From Kineosporia babensis (GTDB lineage Bacteria > Actinomycetota > Actinomycetes > Actinomycetales > Kineosporiaceae), in assembly GCF_021129305.1 (NCBI RefSeq), contig NZ_JAJOMB010000004.1, positions 186,001-250,000 on the forward strand: a stretch of 64,000 nucleotides of DNA, written 5' to 3'. The notes beneath the pieces were generated by a model that was not told the origin of the DNA, made no database searches, and saw nothing but the letters and a program-made list of their open reading frames with translations. Each line of letters starts with the position of its first letter. Positions within the stretch are counted from its first letter, which is position 1. A program made the position numbers and the translations under genes. Shown one piece after another: positions 7,791-14,488 of this stretch.

Positions 7791-9341
7791 TCAGTCGAGG
7801 ATCGCGCGGGTCACGTTCACCTGGTCGGTGAGCACGCCCTGGATCAGCTGCTGGGTCTGGTTGATCTCGTCCACCGCGTGGTGGATGTCGGACAGGGAGC
7901 TGGTCACTGCCTCGACCCGGCTCTGGATCGCGTTCACCCGCTCGCTGACGTTCGTGGTCGCCCGCTCGGTCTGGCTGGAGAGCTCCTTGACCTCCTCGGC
8001 GACGACGGCGAAGCCCTTGCCGGACTGCCCGGCCCGGGCCGCCTCGATGGTGGCGTTCAGGGCCAGCAGCTTGGTCTGCGCGGCGATGGTCTGGATGTCC
8101 TGGACCACCTTGTTGATCTCCGCGCTGGCCTGGCCGAGCGCGGCGACCTGGGAGTTGGCCTCCTCGCTGAGGCGGCCGCCGCGGGAGGCGACGTCCGAGG
8201 CGGAGGTGACGTTGCGCTCCACCTCGCCGATCGACTCCATCAGCCGCTCGCCGGCCTCGCTGAGCAGCTTCTTGGACCCGAAGCGCTCCATCGCCTGACC
8301 GATCAGGTAGGCGGTGTTGCGCAGCGCCATCTCACGGCTCTTGGCCATGATCAGGGTCCGGGTGGCGAAGAAGTCGATGGTGCCGACGAACTTGCCGTTC
8401 ACGGTGATCGGCAGGCAGACGCCGGACTTGACCCCGGCGCGCTGGGCCGCCGGCCGCCGCACGCAGTCGGTCAGCTCGCCCAGGTCCTCCACGAAGGTGA
8501 AGTCGTTGCGGGCCCAGGTGCGGCCCGAGAGCCCGACGCCGCGGGCGAACGAGGCCGAGAGCGTGACGTCGCGGAACTCGGAGGTGACGTCGCCGGACTC
8601 CCGGGAGAAGCGCAGCACCTGCGCCTCCTCGTCCAGGCGCCAGAAGGAGCCGTACTGCCAGTCGAAGTCGCGGCGGATGATCTCCATCGCCATCCGCAGC
8701 GCCTCCTCCTCGCTGGTCGCCGTGGTCAGCTCGCGGATGACGGCCGACACCGCGTCGACATCCTGCGCGGCCTTCTCCTGGTGGACCGCCTCGTGCATGC
8801 GCTCCAGGGCCGCGGAGACCAGCTGCCCGATCGCCCGCAGCACCGCCAGGCGGTCGTCCGAGGGGGTGAGCACCTCGGTGGCGAAGAAGTCCATGGTGCC
8901 GACCACTTCACCCTGCTCGATCAGCGGGAAGCAGACTCCGCTCTTCACGCCCATCCGGGTGGCTGCGGGGGCCCGGACACAGTCGGTGACGGTGCCGATG
9001 TCCTCGACGAAGACCAGGTCCCGCGAGCGCCAGGCCCGGCCGGACAGCCCCACACCCTCGGCGAACGAGGCCTCCAGGGTGACCTGCCGGAACTCGGCGG
9101 CGACCTCACCGCTGTCGACTCCGAAGCGCAGCACGTCGCCGCCGTTGCGGTCGCGCACCCAGTAGGAGCCGTAGGCCCAGCCGAAGTGCTCGCGCACCGT
9201 CTCCAGCGAGGTCTTGACCGCCTGCTCGATGCTCGTAGCCTGGTTGAGGCGGGCCACCACGTCGGTGACCGCCACGACGTCGGCGTGGGCTTCGGCGGCC
9301 GTACGCTCGGCGGCCGGGGTCCGGGTCGTCCTTCTGAACAC
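7791..9341 (-). CDS. Soluble methyl-accepting-type sensor with two GAF domains
   Basis: A 516-residue cytosolic receptor without signal peptide or membrane helices. Two GAF domains (about 25-180 and 195-345) are followed by the coiled-coil signalling tip (about 350-516), whose hairpin contains ALNATIEAARAGQSGKGFAV and VAEEVKEL, the CheA/CheW-binding signature. The GAF domains are evident internal duplicates: each has GVGLSGR, then FVED, then TDCVR and GVKSGVC, 172 residues apart. Both keep two cysteines (C121/C137 and C293/C309). Start: GTG at 9341 with TGGAG upstream. Ligand unknown; paired cysteines suggest redox, metal or a bound cofactor (inference). No che genes in the window, so it must couple to an array elsewhere. 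Confidence 0.9.
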   Translation of the reverse strand: MFRRTTRTPAAERTAAEAHADVVAVTDVVARLNQATSIEQAVKTSLETVREHFGWAYGSYWVRDRNGGDVLRFGVDSGEVAAEFRQVTLEASFAEGVGLSGRAWRSRDLVFVEDIGTVTDCVRAPAATRMGVKSGVCFPLIEQGEVVGTMDFFATEVLTPSDDRLAVLRAIGQLVSAALERMHEAVHQEKAAQDVDAVSAVIRELTTATSEEEALRMAMEIIRRDFDWQYGSFWRLDEEAQVLRFSRESGDVTSEFRDVTLSASFARGVGLSGRTWARNDFTFVEDLGELTDCVRRPAAQRAGVKSGVCLPITVNGKFVGTIDFFATRTLIMAKSREMALRNTAYLIGQAMERFGSKKLLSEAGERLMESIGEVERNVTSASDVASRGGRLSEEANSQVAALGQASAEINKVVQDIQTIAAQTKLLALNATIEAARAGQSGKGFAVVAEEVKELSSQTERATTNVSERVNAIQSRVEAVTSSLSDIHHAVDEINQTQQLIQGVLTDQVNVTRAILD

Positions 9342-9739
9342 TGATCACTCCACGTTGTAGCGGGCCTGTCCTCCAGGGCACTGCCTGCTCATTCGGCGCG
9401 AGGTCGCGAACAGTGAGGGGAATGACCAAACGATCATTGCTATGCGTGACCGGTTCCCCCGCTTGGGCGCCTGATTGCTCTGCTGGTATGACCCAGCGCC
9501 ACCCGACAGACACGATCAGCGCAACGAAAGCCGGCCCGCGAGCTCGGTTCCGGCCCTGATGCCCTGCTTTGGGAAGGCCGGCCACCGGTGAGTGATCACG
9601 GTGCGCCGAAAAGGCGCAGTTCGTCGATGACCTGACGGTTGGTCCGGTCCTGAGCACCACACAGGGCACCCAGGCCAGTCAGATCGAGGTGATTGCAGTG
9701 GCTTTGGGTGGGAGCCCGGGACCCGCACCGGACAAGCGC
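9342..9739. other. Non-coding gap between MFS exporter and chemotaxis receptor
   Basis: About 400 bp with no supported gene on either strand. It must hold the receptor promoter. The only structure seen is a small hairpin, TGCGCC-GAAAA-GGCGCA at 9602-9618, about 120 bp beyond the MFS stop, possibly a weak terminator. Confidence 0.4.
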
Positions 9740-10939
9740 CTAAGTAGGTTGAGCGCTGCGCGGGCGGATCAGCAGCAGCGCCGCCGCCGTGCTCGCGAGC
9801 AGGATCAGGCCCAGAGCACAGGTAAGCAGGGTGGCCTGGGCCCCGATCCCCTCCACCAGCACTCCCCCGGCGGCGATTCCGGCCGGCACCAGCAGCAGCG
9901 CGATCCCGCTGTCCGCAGCCAGCACCTGGGCCAGCCGTTCCGGCGGCGCGATGCGCTGGTAGAGGGCCATCGAGGTGGCCTGGTAGGGCGCCCAGCTCAC
10001 GCCCACCAGGGCAAAGCAAACAATGGACGGTGTGGTCGCCGCCCCGATTCCGAGCGGCAGTAAGCACAGGCCCACCACCAGTACACCGCTCACTGTGGTG
10101 CGCCACAGCGGCCAGTCGCTCAGGTAGGGAGTGAGCAGGCCGCCCAGCACGGCTCCCACGCCGAACGCGGTGTAGAAGGTGGCCAGCAGGGTGGCGGTGC
10201 CGTCGGGCTGGCGAACCAGGGTGGGCAGGGCCACGTAGACCGGGCCGAAGAGGAAGAAGAAGGCCGAACTCAGGGTGATCAGGCCGAGCAGGGCCGGGTT
10301 CCGGAGGATCACGCCGAGGCCGGCGGTGCGCGAGTGCGCCTTGGGTGGGGCTCCGACGTCCAGATGCCGCACGAAGTAGTAGCTCAGGGCCAGAATGCCG
10401 AAGCTCAGCGCATCCACGGCCACCGCGACGGCCGGGTTCCAGAACACCAGGATCAGCGCGGCGACCGGTGGCCCGGCGATCGTTCCGGCCTCGGAAATGA
10501 TGGCCAGCAGCGAGTTTCCGGTGAGCTGGTGTTGGCGGGGCAGCACCTCGGCGATCAGCGTGTAGCGCCCGGCCGAGCCCCAGGAATGCAGCAGCGAGGC
10601 CAGGGCCAGCAGCCCGATCAGCAGGCCGATGCTCAGCACCCCCAGCGCGTAGCTCAGCGGGATGGCGCCGAGAAAGACGCAGCGCCACAACGCATCCCAC
10701 CGCGCCAGCTCCGCTCCGCTACGCCCCGACAAGACCCGCCCCAGGACCAGAGCCCCCACCGCTCCGGGCAACCCCGACATCGTCACCGCCAGCCCGACCA
10801 GCGCCGCGTTCTCGGTCAGCGACTGCGCCAGGAGCACGATCGCCACCACCGAGATGCCATCGCCCAGGTAGGACAACGCCATCCCCGGCAACAGCCGCCG
10901 CAGCACCGGATGGGACAGCACTGGCCAATAACGGAACAC
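9740..10939 (-). CDS. MFS exporter, EntS/drug-efflux-like
   Basis: A 399-residue inner-membrane protein with about 12 helices and no large soluble domain. The opening (PVLRRLLPGMALSYLGDGIS) and the loop LIAEVLPRQHQLTGNSLL match the MFS_3 branch that includes enterobactin exporter EntS and macrolide-efflux-type proteins. A basic cytosolic loop sits between helices 2 and 3 (VLGRVLSGRSG). It stands alone between a chemotaxis gene and an oxidoreductase on the same strand, with no biosynthetic genes or regulator adjacent, so the substrate cannot be inferred. Start ATG at 10939 leads directly into helix 1. Confidence 0.85.
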   Translation of the reverse strand: MFRYWPVLSHPVLRRLLPGMALSYLGDGISVVAIVLLAQSLTENAALVGLAVTMSGLPGAVGALVLGRVLSGRSGAELARWDALWRCVFLGAIPLSYALGVLSIGLLIGLLALASLLHSWGSAGRYTLIAEVLPRQHQLTGNSLLAIISEAGTIAGPPVAALILVFWNPAVAVAVDALSFGILALSYYFVRHLDVGAPPKAHSRTAGLGVILRNPALLGLITLSSAFFFLFGPVYVALPTLVRQPDGTATLLATFYTAFGVGAVLGGLLTPYLSDWPLWRTTVSGVLVVGLCLLPLGIGAATTPSIVCFALVGVSWAPYQATSMALYQRIAPPERLAQVLAADSGIALLLVPAGIAAGGVLVEGIGAQATLLTCALGLILLASTAAALLLIRPRSAQPT

Positions 10940-11045
10940 CCGATCCCCTACGGACGTGAGCCGACAACGTCCTCACATACTCCCGACCGGCCGGCCACCC
11001 GCACCAGCCGTTCGCCGCTAAGGCAAAACCCTTCTGCCCACAGCA

Positions 11046-11080
11046 AAAAGCGGCGCCCATCCCAGGGGGATGAGCGCCGC
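11046..11080 (-). terminator. Intrinsic terminator after the oxidoreductase gene
   Basis: Read on the - strand, GCGGCGCTCATCCC pairs fully (one G-T) with GGGATGGGCGCCGC across a 3-nt loop and is followed by TTTTTGC. It starts 15 bp past the stop codon; a classical Rho-independent terminator. Confidence 0.9.
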
Positions 11081-11095
11081 AGGCAGCGGCCCGGT

Positions 11096-12124
11096 TCAGA
11101 CGTCAGGGGTGAGGACGACCTTGCCGAGCACCGTGCGCGACTCGGCCAGGCGCATGGCGTCGGTCACCGATGACAGCGGGAACTGGGCGGCGATCTGCGG
11201 CTTGAGCGCGCCCTGGGCCAGCAGGCTCAGCAACTGCTGGAGGTCTTCGCGCCTGCGGGCCCGGAAGGCCTTGGGGTTGAGCTTCTTGCCCGCCCAGATG
11301 CTGAAGAAGCTGGCACCCCGGCCGTTCGGCAGGTAGTTCCACAGCAGCAGCCGGCTGAAAAGGGCCATCGTGGGCCAGAAGTTGCCGCCCTCGTCGTTCA
11401 CCGTGGAGGCGTTGCCGTACACGCACAGGTAGCCGCCCTTGCGTAGCAGCCCCCACGACTTGACCAGGTTCTCCCCGGCGACGTGGTCGAACACCGCGTC
11501 CACCCCTTCGGGAGCCAGCGCGCGGATCTGCTCGTACGCGTCCGGGTCGCGGTAGTCCACCGGTGTGGCGCCGAGCTCGCGCACCGCGTCGTGATGCCGG
11601 GCCGAGGCCGTTCCGATCACCGTAATGCCTGCGGCCCGGGCGATCTGGACCAGCACCGAGCCGACCCCGCCGTTGGCCCCCAGCACCACGATGGTGCCGC
11701 CGGAACGCACCTGGGCCGTGCGGTGCAGCATCTGCCAGGCGGTGATGCCGTTGATGATCAGTGTCTCGACCTCGGCCGGGTCCAGGTTCTCGGGCACCGG
11801 CATCAGGTCGGCCGCATCGACCAGCAGGTGGCTGGCCCAGCCGCCGACCTTGGTGATCGATGCGTAGCGCCGGCCGATCATCGCCTGGTCGACCCCCGCG
11901 CCGACCGCGACGGCGGTGCCGACCACGTCGTAACCGGGCACGAACGGGAAGGCCGGCTGGTCGTAGTAACGGCCGCGGCGCATCTGCTGCTCGGCGAACG
12001 AGACGCCGGTGGCCTCCATCCGGACCAGCACCTGCCCGGCCGCCGGGGTCGGCAGATCACGGCGGCGCACCTGCAGGCCCTCCGGCTGGACCGGGCCGGG
12101 CAGAACGATCTCGGTGGCGGTCAT
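11096..12124 (-). CDS. Zinc-free alcohol dehydrogenase / quinone oxidoreductase family (MDR)
   Basis: NADPH-dependent medium-chain reductase of 342 residues acting on quinones or activated alkenes and ketones. The GroES-like N-terminus has the family pattern VRMEATGVSFAEQQMRRGRY and PGYDVVGTA, without the catalytic-zinc Cys-His-Glu set. The Rossmann motif GANGGVGSVLVQIA sits at about residues 150-165. I chose the ATG at 12124 because GAGGAG precedes it by seven bases; upstream in-frame Met codons have no ribosome site. Divergent from a TetR regulator across 106 bp with a palindrome, the usual layout for a reductase induced by an electrophile or its own substrate (inference). Confidence 0.88.
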   Translation of the reverse strand: MTATEIVLPGPVQPEGLQVRRRDLPTPAAGQVLVRMEATGVSFAEQQMRRGRYYDQPAFPFVPGYDVVGTAVAVGAGVDQAMIGRRYASITKVGGWASHLLVDAADLMPVPENLDPAEVETLIINGITAWQMLHRTAQVRSGGTIVVLGANGGVGSVLVQIARAAGITVIGTASARHHDAVRELGATPVDYRDPDAYEQIRALAPEGVDAVFDHVAGENLVKSWGLLRKGGYLCVYGNASTVNDEGGNFWPTMALFSRLLLWNYLPNGRGASFFSIWAGKKLNPKAFRARRREDLQQLLSLLAQGALKPQIAAQFPLSSVTDAMRLAESRTVLGKVVLTPDV

Positions 12125-12174
12125 CGTGCGCTCCTCGGTGGTGGCTGTCTCTTCCATGGCCAGAACCATACGCA

Positions 12175-12186
12175 CGTTAGCTAACG
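12175..12186. promoter_or_regulatory. Palindrome between oxidoreductase and TetR genes
   Basis: CGTTAGCTAACG is a perfect 12-bp palindrome, 50 bp upstream of the oxidoreductase ATG and 45 bp upstream of the TetR ATG. A CTTAC...GTAAG pair (12195-12199 / 12218-12222) lies beside it. Likely TetR operator; assignment by position only. Confidence 0.6.
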
Positions 12187-12230
12187 CCTGCAAGCTTACG
12201 GATCTAAGTTTCGACCTGTAAGGTTCTCGC

Positions 12231-12860
12231 ATGGACCCCAAGAAGCCGGTTCGTGCTCGTAATCGCCGAGGTGAGGGCCGGAAACTGCGCGAGGAGATCA
12301 TCACCGCGGCGATCGCTCTGCTGGACGAGACCGGGGACGAGCGGTCGGTCACCCTGCGCTCGGTGGCCCGCAAGGCCGGGATCGCCGCCCCCTCGATCTA
12401 CGCGCACTTCGCCGACCAGCCGGCGATCATGCTCGCGGTGGTCCAGAACGGCCTGACGGAGCTGGAGCAGGTGCTCCACGCGGCGGTGGCCGAGGCGGCG
12501 GACCCCGAGCAGAAGGTGTGGGCGATCAGCCGGGCCTACCTGAAGTTCGCCGCCGACCACCCCTCCCGCTACCGCACCCTGTTCGGCGGGCTCTGGATCC
12601 CCTCGATCGACGGGGACAGCTCACTCACCGAGCAAGACCTGGTCGACCTGGGTGAATCGACGCTGCAGATCCTGGCCGACGCCCTGCACGAGGCGATCGA
12701 GGCCGGAGTCTCGGGCTGCGACGACCCGGCCAAGGACGCGGTGGCGCTCTGGCTGGGACTGCACGGGGTGGCCCACCAGCGCGCCGCCACCCGCGTCTTC
12801 CCCGGTCCGGAGGACATCGACGAGCGGGTGATCATCGCACTGGCCCGCCTGAAGCGGTGA
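12231..12860 (+). CDS. TetR-family transcriptional regulator
   Basis: A 209-residue repressor. The N-terminal HTH spans about residues 20-66 (REEIITAAIALLDETG, then SVTLRSVARKAGIAAPSIYAHF), followed by a helical ligand-binding domain of the TetR_C_33 type (KFAADHPSRYRTLFGGLW). It begins with a short basic arm (PKKPVRARNRRGEGRK), which often strengthens DNA contact. Divergent from the quinone-oxidoreductase-like gene, its probable target along with itself. Its TGA abuts the stop of the convergent SDR gene with no spacer. Confidence 0.9.
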   Translation: MDPKKPVRARNRRGEGRKLREEIITAAIALLDETGDERSVTLRSVARKAGIAAPSIYAHFADQPAIMLAVVQNGLTELEQVLHAAVAEAADPEQKVWAISRAYLKFAADHPSRYRTLFGGLWIPSIDGDSSLTEQDLVDLGESTLQILADALHEAIEAGVSGCDDPAKDAVALWLGLHGVAHQRAATRVFPGPEDIDERVIIALARLKR

Positions 12861-13574
12861 TCACCAGGGCAGTTCGCCCTCGTCGTTGAAGAAGCCGCCA
12901 CGCGGGCCGTCGTCGGGCACGGTGGCCAGCTTGACCGCGATCGCGGCGCCCTCGGCGGTGGAGCGGTAGCCCTGGAACGCGGTGAAGTCGGTCGCGACAT
13001 ACCCCGGGCAGACCATGTTGACCAGGATGTTCGTGTCGGCGAATTCCCTTGCGTACTGCAGGGTGACGGCGTTCAGCAGGGTCTTGGACGGGCCGTAGGT
13101 GCCGTCGATCGCCCCCGCGTACGGCGTGGCCTGCTGCTGGTGGGTCAGGGAGGCCATGCTGGTGGACAGGTTGACGATCCGGGGTGCAGCTGAACGGCGC
13201 AGCAGGGGCAGGAAGGCGTTGGTCACCCGGATCACGCCGAGCACGTTGGTGTCCACCACCCGGCGGAACCGGTCCAGGTCGAGCACCGAGGGCAGTTCGA
13301 ACTGCCCACCGTTGATCCCGGCGTTGTTCACCAGCACGTCCAGTTCGGCGAGTTCGGCCGCCGCGGCCTGCACGCTCTGGTCGCTGGTGACGTCCAGGGC
13401 CACCCCGAACACGTCCAGGCCTTCCGCCCTCAGCTTGGCGACCGCCTCCTGCCGCAAGTTCTCCTGGCGGGCCCCCAGCGCAACCCGGTAGCCCAGCTGG
13501 CCCAGTTGACGGGCAATTTCGAAGCCGATGCCCTTGTTCGCACCGGTCACCAGTGCGGTCTTTGATTCGCTCAT
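12861..13574 (-). CDS. Short-chain dehydrogenase/reductase
   Basis: NAD(P)(H)-dependent oxidoreductase of 237 residues, the size of carbonyl-reductase-like SDRs. Cofactor motif TGANKGIG (about 10-17), VNNAGI, catalytic Ser in LSTSMASL, and YGPSK (Tyr and Lys of the active site) are present. ATG at 13574 was chosen because the Rossmann strand starts nine residues later; the frame stays open upstream only by chance. Between the Ser and Tyr there is an insert (THQQQATPYAGAIDGT). Divergent from the LysR gene across 71 bp, so it is the probable target of that regulator. Substrate unknown. Confidence 0.9.
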   Translation of the reverse strand: MSESKTALVTGANKGIGFEIARQLGQLGYRVALGARQENLRQEAVAKLRAEGLDVFGVALDVTSDQSVQAAAAELAELDVLVNNAGINGGQFELPSVLDLDRFRRVVDTNVLGVIRVTNAFLPLLRRSAAPRIVNLSTSMASLTHQQQATPYAGAIDGTYGPSKTLLNAVTLQYAREFADTNILVNMVCPGYVATDFTAFQGYRSTAEGAAIAVKLATVPDDGPRGGFFNDEGELPW

Positions 13575-13604
13575 GAGAACGAAACTAGGTACCGCGGGAG
13601 GTGA

Positions 13605-13617
13605 CGGTCCAAGACCG
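13605..13617. promoter_or_regulatory. Inverted repeat between SDR and LysR genes
   Basis: CGGTC-CAA-GACCG, a perfect 5-bp inverted repeat, lies 30 bp upstream of the SDR start and 28 bp upstream of the LysR start. It is a candidate recognition half-site for the divergent LysR regulator; short, so tentative. Confidence 0.4.
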
Positions 13618-13645
13618 GTTGAGTGCGCGGTCATACTCTGGAGGT

Positions 13646-14488
13646 ATGGAGACCCGCCAGATGCGCTACTTCGTGGCTGTGGCCGAGGAGCTGAACTTCG
13701 GCCGGGCCGCGCAGCGCCTGGCGATGGCCCAGCCGCCACTGTCCCGGGCGATCCAGCAGCTGGAGCGGCACCTGGGCACCCGGTTGTTCGAGCGGGACAA
13801 GCGGGCCGTCTCGCTCACCCCGGCCGGAACCGTCCTGCTGCACGAGGTCCGCACCCTGCTCACCGGGATCGAGGCCGCCGAGCGACGTACCCGGCAGGCC
13901 GGCACCGATCCGGACCGGATCACGCTGGTCGCCAAGGCCGGCATCGACCGCCAGCGGCTGGCCGATCTGCTGGCGGCCTTCACCCGGGAGCGCCCCGACG
14001 TGAAGGTGGAGGTCGTGCTGGCCGCGATGGGCGAGTCCGAGCCGATGCTGCGCGACGGCCGGGCCCACCTGGGCCTGCTGACCCTGCCCCTGGAAGAGGC
14101 GGGCGGGCTGGACTACGAGGTGATCGACATCGAGAACCGGGTGGCGATCCTGCCCAGCGGCCACCCGTACGGCGAGCGGGCCGCGCTCTCACTCGCGGAG
14201 ATGGACCGGATTCCCGGCCTGCCGCAGGGCCGTTGGCCCCGGCCGGACGGCAGCTACCCGGACGGGCCCGGGCCGGAGATCCATAACCAGCTGCAGCTGC
14301 TGCAGATGGTCGGTCTCGGCCTGGCCACCGCCGTGATCACCGAATCCTGTGTGGTCACCGCGACCAGCCACGGCCTGATCACCGTGCCGGTCGCGGACGC
14401 GGCGCCGGTCACCAACGTGATCGCCTGGCCCGCCCAGAGCCGCTCAACCGTGGTGGCCGACCTGGTCCGCACCGCCGTCCAGGGCTGA
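13646..14488 (+). CDS. LysR-family transcriptional regulator
   Basis: A 280-residue regulator: N-terminal winged HTH (MRYFVAVAEELNFGRAAQRL, then AQPPLSRAIQQLE) and a substrate-binding-like effector domain (DRITLVAKAGIDRQRL onward, with DGRAHLGLLTLPL). ATG at 13646 was chosen since the HTH starts at once; a GGAGG sits only two bases ahead, too close, so translation may be leaderless or weak. The effector domain is somewhat short. Divergent from the SDR gene, its likely target. The last 45 bp overlap, on the opposite strand, the 3' end of the FAD/Fe-S oxidase gene. Confidence 0.88.
   Translation: METRQMRYFVAVAEELNFGRAAQRLAMAQPPLSRAIQQLERHLGTRLFERDKRAVSLTPAGTVLLHEVRTLLTGIEAAERRTRQAGTDPDRITLVAKAGIDRQRLADLLAAFTRERPDVKVEVVLAAMGESEPMLRDGRAHLGLLTLPLEEAGGLDYEVIDIENRVAILPSGHPYGERAALSLAEMDRIPGLPQGRWPRPDGSYPDGPGPEIHNQLQLLQMVGLGLATAVITESCVVTATSHGLITVPVADAAPVTNVIAWPAQSRSTVVADLVRTAVQG

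Noticed and set aside
6873-9344. An 823-codon open frame opposite carbonic anhydrase and the chemoreceptor
   Set aside because: Composition typical of antisense G+C-rich frames, while the other strand carries complete, motif-bearing proteins.
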